Assembly (NCBI GenBank): GCA_024653385.1
Contig: JANLFZ010000037.1
Span: 9,544-21,785 of the forward strand
Direction: 5' to 3'
From: Thermoguttaceae bacterium
Lineage (GTDB): Bacteria; Planctomycetota; Planctomycetia; Pirellulales; Thermoguttaceae
DNA: 12,242 nucleotides
Shown here: positions 6,554 to 12,242 of the stretch, piece after piece
How positions within the stretch are numbered: the stretch's first letter is position 1
Layout of the letters: every line of letters starts with the position of its first letter
Made by a program: the position numbers and the translations under genes
The notes under the pieces: generated by a model
The model's input: only the letters and a program-made list of their open reading frames with translations
What the model was told of the DNA's origin: nothing
Database searches by the model: none

Positions 6554-9364
6554 TCAAGGAACGGTCGGGACTTCCGGTTGGGAGGGCTCTTCGGTTCGGG
6601 GCCCGAGGGTCGGCTGGCGATCGTCGGCGACCCGGAGGCGCGGCACGACATCGGGTCTCGGGTCGGAACCGAAATCGTGCCACAGGTGCGCGACGATGAC
6701 CGCCGCGCCCTGGGTGTGCCGGGCCGCCGGCTCGACCGTTTGACCGGGCACCGGCCGGTCCATCCAAGCCACCAGTCGCATCTCGCCGGGCGCCAGCCCG
6801 ACCTGCTGCGCCACGTTGACCAACCCGCGGAGGTTCAACTCGCCCGCGGGAACGGCGTCCCGGCGGTCGAGCGTCAACGGCGCGCGGTCCCGCTCGTGGC
6901 TCCAGAGTGTCCTCGGATCGACCGCGCCGGCCGGATGGAATTCCAGCGGCACGGACTCGCCCGGGCGCAGGTCGCCCAGCCAGGCGGTCTCGTAGACCGG
7001 GCGGGGCGCGTCGGCCGCGTGCAACGATTCGTGCTCAAGCGGGGCCTTGCACCAGACCACTCCTGCGCCGTGGAACGGGTAGTCGGTGCCGTTGGTCACC
7101 CGGAACCCGCCTTCGGGCGTCTTTTCCAGCCGGACCGGACCGCCCAGGTCGGCCATCTGCTCGCTGTGAACGAGGTTCGTGGAGTTCGACAACACGGGGA
7201 AGCCTTCCAGAACGGCCGAACTACCGTCCTGGCGGAACGTCACCCCCGCGGGCTCGGGCGCCTGGGCCGGGTCGAACCTGTGGGGGCTCGACACCGTGGG
7301 AAACGGCAACACCAGGGCCCCGGGATCCTCGACGCGCACTTGGTACTCGGTGTAAAGCGCGGTGTACAGCGCCGTGTACCGCGTCACGTGCGCGCGGCGG
7401 TGGCCCGCGTGCAACTCGACCACGGCGACTTCCGTGGCCGAACGCTCGAACCCGATGTCCAGGCGCGCCAGGCGGATCACGACGACCGTGCCGACCAGGG
7501 CGATGACCGGCGCGGCCATCCAGGCCCACTCGATCCGGCCGAGCAGCCGAAACAGCACGTAGTTCAGCGGCACCAGTACCGCCAGGTACCCCACGACGAC
7601 CCACAGGACGAACGTCGCCTCGGGGATCTCGATCCGGGCGGCGTTCTGAAGGGCATGACGCGCCGCATTGGCGACCGGATTGAAGTCGCTCCAACCCCCG
7701 AGGCCGCAACCGATCGCGCGGCTATCGAGCGCGGGATCGACGCGGCACCACGGGTCCAAGGCGCTTTCCTGGTCGGCACGGGTCAGCAAGTCGCCCGCGG
7801 CCGAGACCACGGGAGTCCGCGGCCCGGCAAACATCGAGTCAAAGTCCCGCCCGGCATCGCGCGACAAGTACCACAGCCCGCAATTCCGCGTGGGATCCAG
7901 GTGACGGAGATCGGCGACCGTGAACCCGACCGAGACCCCTGGATCACCTTGCGGCTGATACACCAAGAGCCCCGGATACATGGTCGCGGTGGGCGGCGGG
8001 TCGCGCGGGGGCGGGGCTCGGTCGGCCCACGGCGCCTGGAGTTCGCCTGCGAGCCCCGAGGCCATCCGTTGAAATCTCCGCGGGGGTCGGCCCAAGAGAC
8101 AGGCATTGACCAGGCTGTCGAAGCCAGGCCAGTCGCGCAGATCGCGCGTGGCCAGCGGAAACGCCGAGACCACCACCCGCCCTCGACCGACGCGCCGCTC
8201 GGCCAGAAGATCGCCGGTATCGGGCAGAAACCGCGCCGACGGATGCTTGTCGAGACGGACGCCGGGCCAGGGTTGGACCGGCCTGAGCACGCGCACGTGC
8301 CCGTTCGCATCGGCAGGCGACCATGCGTCGCTGAGCGCCTTGAGGTCCTCGGCCGCCAGTGGGCGGCTGCCCGCCGCCGTGGCCGGCAGATAGGGACCGA
8401 GAAAACTGTTCTTGAGGCTGTCGAGCGAGTCGGGCCCGCTGATGATGAGCTGCCCGCCCCAGTGCAGCCAATCGAGTAGTGCCTCTTGCTGCGACTCGGT
8501 CAGGATGCCGGGGTCCGCCTCGTCCCAGAGCACCGCGGCGATGCTCGTCCAACACAGGGCCGACAACGGGAGGACCACGGCCCGGTCGCCCGCCAGGCGC
8601 ACCACCCGAAAGAAACCATCGCGTTCCGATCCCTCCGACAGGTGCAGGGGATTCTTGAACGAATCGAGCTGCGGCAGAAAGCCGTACCGGTCGGGAAAAC
8701 GCGCCAGCACCACGAAGTGGTACTGGTAGGGCGGCATCCGTTCGACCATCGTCATGCCGCTTAGCACCTCGCGCCCCGTCGCGTGGTCCGACACCCGAAC
8801 ATGGATCATCTGCTCCTTGCCGCCGGCCGGCAAGAACACCAGCGACTCGGGCGCGCGCCACTGCCCCTTCGCCAGCGCGACCGGCCTGGTGACATCCAGC
8901 CAATAGGCCATCGCGCTTAAGGGGCTTGCGCTGCCGCGTGTGTCGGATGCGGCGGCCAGCTCGAGGTCGCCGAGGAAGTCGAAGTGGTTCGCCTTCAGGG
9001 GCAGGCCAACCGCCGTCCAATGCCCCGGCTTGCATCGGCACGGCGCGTTGCTCCGCTGGAGCGGTTGATGGGGTTGCTCGGCCGAGGTCTCGTAGGGTTG
9101 GGCCACCAGGATTGCGTCGGGCGGCTCGAAGTCGGGCTTCTTCTTTTCCTTGAGTTTCTCCTTGCGCTCCTCCAACTGCTTCTCGAGTTCCTCGGGGGTC
9201 TGAGGTTGCGAGACGCTCGTCCGGCAGCCTCCGCACCCCGGTGCCCCAAGCAACATCGCCAAGACGAGGGCCGGCAGAAGACCTCCGGGCCGGAGGATGC
9301 CCCCACGGGGGTTTTCAGCCCGGTGGGGTTCGCCTGTCCGGAACCGGTTGGAGAATCGACTCAT
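6554..9364 (-). CDS. Large membrane protein, ABC-transporter partner, 936 aa
   Basis: Not a named family that I can assign. The N-terminus has a hydrophobic segment (LLPALVLAMLLGAPGC, 29-44) that could be a signal peptide or a weak lipobox ending at Cys44. A highly charged helix follows (EELEKQLEERKEKLKEKKK, 58-76). A region at about 270-325 (SQQEALLDWLHWGGQLIISG and neighbours) resembles the GATase-1/ThuA-like fold often found in membrane proteins of this layout. Two adjacent membrane helices lie at 585-605 (FVLWVVVGYLAVLVPLNYVLF) and 614-630. The remainder is beta-rich and probably periplasmic. This fits the GldG-like auxiliary role beside a GldA-like ATPase, whose gene follows 16 bases later. 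The ATG at 9364 has only a modest GAGTGGG upstream; a GTG three codons earlier is the alternative. No ordinary six-helix permease accompanies it. Gene reality is certain; the role is inferred. Confidence 0.85.
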   Translation of the reverse strand: MSRFSNRFRTGEPHRAENPRGGILRPGGLLPALVLAMLLGAPGCGGCRTSVSQPQTPEELEKQLEERKEKLKEKKKPDFEPPDAILVAQPYETSAEQPHQPLQRSNAPCRCKPGHWTAVGLPLKANHFDFLGDLELAAASDTRGSASPLSAMAYWLDVTRPVALAKGQWRAPESLVFLPAGGKEQMIHVRVSDHATGREVLSGMTMVERMPPYQYHFVVLARFPDRYGFLPQLDSFKNPLHLSEGSERDGFFRVVRLAGDRAVVLPLSALCWTSIAAVLWDEADPGILTESQQEALLDWLHWGGQLIISGPDSLDSLKNSFLGPYLPATAAGSRPLAAEDLKALSDAWSPADANGHVRVLRPVQPWPGVRLDKHPSARFLPDTGDLLAERRVGRGRVVVSAFPLATRDLRDWPGFDSLVNACLLGRPPRRFQRMASGLAGELQAPWADRAPPPRDPPPTATMYPGLLVYQPQGDPGVSVGFTVADLRHLDPTRNCGLWYLSRDAGRDFDSMFAGPRTPVVSAAGDLLTRADQESALDPWCRVDPALDSRAIGCGLGGWSDFNPVANAARHALQNAARIEIPEATFVLWVVVGYLAVLVPLNYVLFRLLGRIEWAWMAAPVIALVGTVVVIRLARLDIGFERSATEVAVVELHAGHRRAHVTRYTALYTALYTEYQVRVEDPGALVLPFPTVSSPHRFDPAQAPEPAGVTFRQDGSSAVLEGFPVLSNSTNLVHSEQMADLGGPVRLEKTPEGGFRVTNGTDYPFHGAGVVWCKAPLEHESLHAADAPRPVYETAWLGDLRPGESVPLEFHPAGAVDPRTLWSHERDRAPLTLDRRDAVPAGELNLRGLVNVAQQVGLAPGEMRLVAWMDRPVPGQTVEPAARHTQGAAVIVAHLWHDFGSDPRPDVVPRLRVADDRQPTLGPRTEEPSQPEVPTVP
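7350..7385 (-). repeat. Three imperfect 12-base tandem units inside the 936-aa gene
   Basis: Units GTGTAAAGCGCG, GTGTACAGCGCC and GTGTACCGCGTC (plus-strand reading, 7350-7361, 7362-7373, 7374-7385) encode the in-frame repeat TALYTALYT on the minus strand. The copies differ at a few positions, which suggests an old slippage duplication kept in frame. Confidence 0.6.
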
Positions 9365-9481
9365 TGCGCCCACTCGAACTGCGGGACTACCCTGACGACG
9401 AGTGTATGCGGAATCCGCGGCGAAGGAAAGAGGCGGCCGGCCGTTGCGCCCGCCGAGGCCAAGCGCGCCGCGTTCGGCGCC

Positions 9482-10480
9482 TCAGAACAGATGGCGCTGG
9501 ACGGGCGAGCCCAAGACCCGGGCGTCGAACCCCGCCTCGTGCAACCGGTCGACGAACGACTCCGGCCCGTGCGTGCAATACACTCGGCGAGGCGACACGC
9601 GCTCGACGGCCTCGAACAGCTCGTCGTAGTCCGCGTGATCCGAAAGCGGCACCGCGTGGTCCACGCCGAGGCGCCAGCGCGTCCTTGCGTCCACGGCCCA
9701 ACCCGTGGCCGCGATGCGCACCTCGTTCGTCTCCCGCGCGTGTCGCCAAGCTCTGGGGGGCACCACCAGCACGTGTCCCGGCTCGGGCGGACCATCCAGA
9801 CGTCCTCGGCATCCCAGCGCCACCCCAAACGACTCGTACACCCGGCTGATCTCGAAGACCTCGGGATGCTGGAGGACGGCGAACCCCGCGCCGGCAAGGA
9901 TGCGGGTCACCTCCTGGGCCTTGCCCAACGCATAAGCCTCGACAACCGGCTGGGCGCCGGCTCGAAGCGCCTCGGCCACCAGATCGCAAAGCTGATCGAT
10001 GGCCTGTTGGCGCGGCGGCAACCGGTAGGCCGGGTGGCCATAGGTGCTCTCGATCACCAGGATGTCGGCGCGCGGGAGTTCGGCGCGCGGGGCAGTCGCC
10101 GACTCCCCGAGCTTGAAATCGCCCGTGTAAAGAAGCGACTGGTCGCCATCCTCGGCCAGGAGCATCGCCGAACCGAGGCAGTGCCCCGCCGGATACGTCG
10201 TCAGACGCAATCCACCCCACTCGATCGGTGCGCGATAGGGCAGTGCCAGCGTGGGCCGGCGTCCAAGCCGCAACTGGTACAGCGCGGCGGTCTCGGGCGT
10301 ACACAGGGCGTATTCGTGCCGCGCAAGGTGGTCGCGATGGGCGTGGGAGATGAACGCGCGGGGCTGGCGCCGACGGAAATCGACCGCCAGATCGGCCCGC
10401 GTCAGCTTCAGTCCCCGGTCCCAGTGGAACAAACGCCTTCGACCCCCAGAAATCGACCCATTGCGCCCCGCAGGGTCCAT
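9482..10480 (-). CDS. MBL-fold/beta-CASP exonuclease, ligase-associated-exonuclease-like
   Basis: A 332-residue metallo-beta-lactamase-fold nuclease of COG1236. It is closest by eye to the ligase-associated DNA exonucleases and the CPSF-like RNA-processing family. The metal site is HAHRDH at 46-51, with further ligands His100 (PAGHCLGS), Asp121 (YTGDFKL), His282 (LSDHADY) and His304 (YCTHG). The ESTYGHP block is at 144-150. EAYALGKAQE at 181-190 and ATGWA at 258-262 are beta-CASP motifs. The substrate (DNA or RNA) cannot be told from sequence. The ATG at 10480 has GAAGGTG five to eleven bases upstream; the in-frame extension to 10561 is basic and unlike the family. No DNA ligase or DEXH helicase gene is in the window, although those are its usual partners in the ligase-associated form. 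The 936-aa gene begins 117 bases downstream, so they may or may not share a transcript. Confidence 0.9.
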   Translation of the reverse strand: MDPAGRNGSISGGRRRLFHWDRGLKLTRADLAVDFRRRQPRAFISHAHRDHLARHEYALCTPETAALYQLRLGRRPTLALPYRAPIEWGGLRLTTYPAGHCLGSAMLLAEDGDQSLLYTGDFKLGESATAPRAELPRADILVIESTYGHPAYRLPPRQQAIDQLCDLVAEALRAGAQPVVEAYALGKAQEVTRILAGAGFAVLQHPEVFEISRVYESFGVALGCRGRLDGPPEPGHVLVVPPRAWRHARETNEVRIAATGWAVDARTRWRLGVDHAVPLSDHADYDELFEAVERVSPRRVYCTHGPESFVDRLHEAGFDARVLGSPVQRHLF

Positions 10481-10817
10481 CCTACACCTTCGCGTGATTC
10501 CCGGCAGCACCCGATCGGCTGGTCGGATCAACGAGCCCAAGCCACGCAAGCGGTTTGGCAAAGGGCACCGATGCCCGAGCGTATCTCGTTGGTCACGACC
10601 GCGTGCAGCTAAGCGCCGCGTTTACGACTCGTCACGAGAATCGTATTGACTACACAACGGCACGATTCGTGATGTCAGTACTTCGTCTGAGTAACACCTA
10701 AACAGCTATAGGATAATAGGTTACTGTCGAATCGAGCTTCCAGGCGGCATGATGGCGCACCCATTGCTTTACCTTCTCACAGACAGAGAAGTGGAAACAA
10801 GCTGAAAGGACCCAACC
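10481..10817. other. AT-richer divergent control region
   Basis: This 337-base gap separates the divergent exonuclease and the 34-aa gene. The part from about 10620 to 10735 is visibly less GC-rich than anything else in the window and carries the inverted repeat at 10632-10672. TTGACT (10646-10651) and GATAAT (10712-10717) are promoter-like words, but neither has a partner at the right spacing, so no promoter is called. Small open frames here are 9-18 codons and unconvincing. Confidence 0.5.
10632..10672. promoter_or_regulatory. Inverted repeat, possible operator or leader hairpin
   Basis: TCACGAGAATCGT (10632-10644) and ACGATTCGTGA (10662-10672) are complementary over 11 positions with one extra G in the left arm, separated by 17 bases. 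It lies between two divergent genes, where an operator would be expected. It could equally fold as an RNA stem. No regulator can be named. Confidence 0.35.
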
Positions 10818-10922
10818 ATGTTCGCTACCGGCCTGGCAATCCTGATCGGAACCGCAATCTCGGTGTACATGAGCCTGGACTTTTTGCGGCCGGTGCCGAG
10901 GAATAACCCTTTTGGCTTGTGA
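10818..10922 (+). CDS. Tiny predicted membrane protein, 34 aa
   Basis: A 34-residue peptide, MFATGLAILIGTAISVYMSL followed by DFLRPVPRNNPFGL. Residues 4-20 form one likely membrane helix and the C-terminus is short, basic and proline-containing. AAGGA at 10806-10810 lies seven bases before the ATG, which is the best ribosome-binding site in this part of the window. Its TGA overlaps a GTG at 10919 and the next tiny gene starts 71 bases on. Size and topology resemble accessory subunits such as KdpF or CydX and also type I toxins, but the sequence matches none that I recognise. It is too short for most gene callers. The hydrophobic block and good ribosome-binding site make it more likely than chance, and its role is unknown. 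Confidence 0.5.
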   Translation: MFATGLAILIGTAISVYMSLDFLRPVPRNNPFGL

Positions 10923-10993
10923 CCACACCAAGACGCCCGCTTTTCGGTGAAGGACGAAACGAATGGACCACCAGTGATGGCGGAGGCGCGACG

Positions 10994-11113
10994 ATGAGTG
11001 TGACGACGCAGTTGCTGATCGGCTTGGTGCCGCTGTTGGCCTTGACCTTCGCGGTAGCGGTCCGGCCCATGCCCACCCCTCGGGGTGGGGCGAGCGACGG
11101 GATGGGATCGTAG
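10994..11113 (+). CDS. Tiny predicted membrane protein, 39 aa
   Basis: A 39-residue peptide, MSVTTQLLIGLVPLLALTFA followed by VAVRPMPTPRGGASDGMGS. One membrane helix at about 6-22 is followed by a basic, Pro/Gly/Ser tail, the same layout as the preceding 34-aa peptide. GGAGG at 10982-10986 lies seven bases before this ATG. A GTG start at 10919, overlapping the previous stop, would add 25 hydrophilic residues and is less likely. The gene ends five bases from the convergent acetyltransferase stop. The repeated topology suggests the two peptides form a pair, for example small subunits of one membrane complex. No family is recognised. Confidence 0.45.
   Translation: MSVTTQLLIGLVPLLALTFAVAVRPMPTPRGGASDGMGS
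11072..11089. repeat. GC palindrome at the convergent gene ends
   Basis: CCCACCC (11072-11078) pairs with GGGTGGG (11083-11089) around a CTCG tetraloop. It lies inside the 3' end of the 39-aa gene and 30 bases past the acetyltransferase stop on the opposite strand. There is no T-run on either side, so it is at best a weak terminator for the acetyltransferase transcript. Confidence 0.35.
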
Positions 11114-11118
11114 CGCGG

Positions 11119-11964
11119 TCAACCGTTTTCGGGACCCGAACTCGCCCAGAGCCAGGGGTGGGTCTCCTGGACCGGCCGGCCCCGAAACATGCGGACAAGT
11201 TTGCGCTGGACTTGCAGCCCACGCTCCTGGGCCCATCGCGTGGCGCCGACATGGTCCTGGGCGATATCGACGAAAACACGCTGGCCTGCCAGGTGTCCTA
11301 GCGCCGCGTCGGCCAATGCACGGCCAGCCTCGTCCGACCGGGCAACGATCGGTCCAATCTGGAACGCCCTCGCGCCGTTGCGGAAGGCTGCGTAGCCGGC
11401 CAATCGAGTAGCCCCTTCGAGGGCGAGCATGGACTGCGGGCCGTGTTCCCAGAGGTGGCGAAGAAGACCCTGGCGGTCGGTGCCGGTCGCCCGGCGGTCG
11501 AGGTCGGCCAGACGCTCGATCTGGCCGGCCGTGACCGCGCGGACCCGCCCGTCGCAACCAGCGCCCGGCGAGACGCCTTCCCAGCGGGCCAGTTCATACT
11601 CCGCGACAAAGCCCAATCGCCGGTAGATCGGCTCTCCCAGGGGCGTGGCGTCCAGCCGCATGGTGGCCACGCCTCGTGCCGTCAAGTGGGCCAGGGCATG
11701 TTCCATCATCGCCGTGCCGATCCCCCGGCGGCGCATGGCCTGATCGACCAGCACCATGCCGATCCATGCGATGGGGCCGAATACCCGGGTCGTCGTGGTG
11801 GCCACGACGTTGCCGTCTACCTCGCCCACGAAGCAGCCGTCGGGCTCGAGGTCGAGGAATCGCCGCCAGTCGGCCTCGGTCTGGTTCCACCCCGCTTGCG
11901 CGCACAACCGCATTCCTTCGGCGATATCGCCGGGGGTCATCTGCCGCAGGGAAAGCATGGGCAT
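11119..11964 (-). CDS. Two-domain GNAT N-acetyltransferase
   Basis: A 281-residue GNAT-fold protein expected to move an acetyl group from acetyl-CoA to an amine; the substrate is unknown. The N-terminal GNAT domain covers about 3-128: LRQMTPGDIAEGMRLCAQAG at the start, CFVGEVDGNVVATTTT at 44-59, the core strand WIGMVLVD (67-74), the acetyl-CoA pyrophosphate loop RRRGIG (78-83), and PIYRRLGF (112-119). The C-terminal half (about 135-275) looks like the second, YitH-type acetyltransferase domain (Acetyltransf_18), including FQIGPIVAR and QRVFVDIAQD. The start at 11964 has GGAG only four bases away. The ATG two codons later (11958) would have ten-base spacing and is equally plausible. It is convergent with the tiny membrane-protein genes. 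The family call is firm. Confidence 0.9.
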   Translation of the reverse strand: MPMLSLRQMTPGDIAEGMRLCAQAGWNQTEADWRRFLDLEPDGCFVGEVDGNVVATTTTRVFGPIAWIGMVLVDQAMRRRGIGTAMMEHALAHLTARGVATMRLDATPLGEPIYRRLGFVAEYELARWEGVSPGAGCDGRVRAVTAGQIERLADLDRRATGTDRQGLLRHLWEHGPQSMLALEGATRLAGYAAFRNGARAFQIGPIVARSDEAGRALADAALGHLAGQRVFVDIAQDHVGATRWAQERGLQVQRKLVRMFRGRPVQETHPWLWASSGPENG

Positions 11965-12125
11965 GTTGCTCCGCGAACCATGCCGTCGCCGGGTCCCACG
12001 GCTGGTGGCGGCCGTTGCCGCCGGCGCGTCGGATCAGTACAGTGACGGCCTAGGGATTCATGCAATCGGCGCGCGGCGGACCCGTCAAGCCCCACGCCTG
12101 TGAACGGTTACCATCGCGCCAATAC

Positions 12126-12157
12126 GAGAGCAAGGGCGCCGGCGCTTCCTTGCTCTC
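12126..12157. promoter_or_regulatory. Strong hairpin in the divergent region, terminator- or attenuator-like
   Basis: GAGAGCAAGG (12126-12135) and CCTTGCTCTC (12148-12157) are a perfect 10-bp inverted repeat around GCGCCGGCGCTT, whose first ten bases are themselves palindromic. On the plus strand it is followed by TCATGTTTGCCC, a weak U-tract. No plus-strand gene ends just before it, so if it acts in RNA it is more likely in the leader of the gene starting at 12213. Confidence 0.45.
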
Positions 12158-12212
12158 TCATGTTTGCCCAACTTATTGTCTTACAGGCCCTCAGCGAACG
12201 AAGGGTGGTACC

Positions 12213-12242
12213 ATGCTCCGAACCGCAGCGATTGTACCGTGT
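12213..12242 (+). CDS. Possible gene start cut by the right edge
   Basis: ATG at 12213 opens a frame MLRTAAIVPC that runs off the window after ten codons. AAGGGTGG at 12201-12208 is a good ribosome-binding site four bases upstream, and the divergent layout with the acetyltransferase fits a gene start. Ten residues are too few to name a family. Confidence 0.35.
   Translation, partial: MLRTAAIVPC

Noticed and set aside
6515..8479. Long open frame on the plus strand (654 codons) opposite the 936-aa gene
   Set aside because: The translation is Arg/Gly/Pro-rich with no motif, and it overlaps the well-supported ATPase start and membrane protein on the minus strand.
8984..10612. Long open frame on the plus strand (542 codons) over the exonuclease
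   Set aside because: The opposite strand carries clear metal-binding and beta-CASP motifs. This frame has none and spans two real genes.
10749..10805. 18-codon frame MMAHPLLYLLTDREVETS as a leader peptide before the 34-aa gene
   Set aside because: It has no clear ribosome-binding site and no pattern such as a run of one regulatory amino acid. Chance is a sufficient explanation.

Overview
GC-rich, gene-dense DNA that looks like a planctomycete chromosome (Pirellulales-like). I base this on the gene content: an HzsA-related secreted haem protein with a discoidin domain, a FlgM whose N-terminus starts MHVYGPVHLHG, a Fur of the form I associate with that phylum, and a GldA-like ABC ATPase next to a very large two-helix membrane protein. 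No tRNA, rRNA, CRISPR array, transposase or phage gene is visible. The content is chromosomal rather than mobile.

Layout, left to right. (1) 1-616, minus strand: the N-terminal 205 residues of a class II fructose-bisphosphate aldolase that runs off the left edge. (2) 617-1799: mostly non-coding. It holds one plausible 69-aa gene on the minus strand (930-1139), a strong hairpin just past its stop, and a hairpin-dense stretch at about 1254-1562 that may be a structured RNA or an intergenic palindromic repeat. (3) 1800-5573, plus strand: flgM (92 aa), fur (164 aa) and a 976-aa secreted HzsA-related protein (discoidin domain, beta-propeller, two CxxCH haem sites), closely spaced and possibly one transcription unit. 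(4) 10480-5611, minus strand: an MBL/beta-CASP exonuclease, a 936-aa membrane protein and an ABC ATPase. The last two are 16 bases apart and almost certainly work together as a transporter or membrane-remodelling unit, but no ordinary permease is present. (5) 10481-11113, plus strand: a 337-base AT-richer gap with an inverted repeat, then two tiny overlapping or closely spaced membrane-peptide genes (34 and 39 aa). (6) 11964-11119, minus strand: a two-domain GNAT acetyltransferase convergent with the tiny genes. (7) 11965-12242: a divergent control region with a 10-bp perfect hairpin and a possible gene start at 12213.

The parts most worth following up are the haem protein, which has the middle and C-terminal architecture of the anammox hydrazine synthase alpha subunit in a non-anammox setting; the folded intergenic stretch at 1254-1562; and the two very short membrane proteins, which automatic gene callers would tend to miss. 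All function calls come from reading translated sequence and remembered family motifs. No database search was run.
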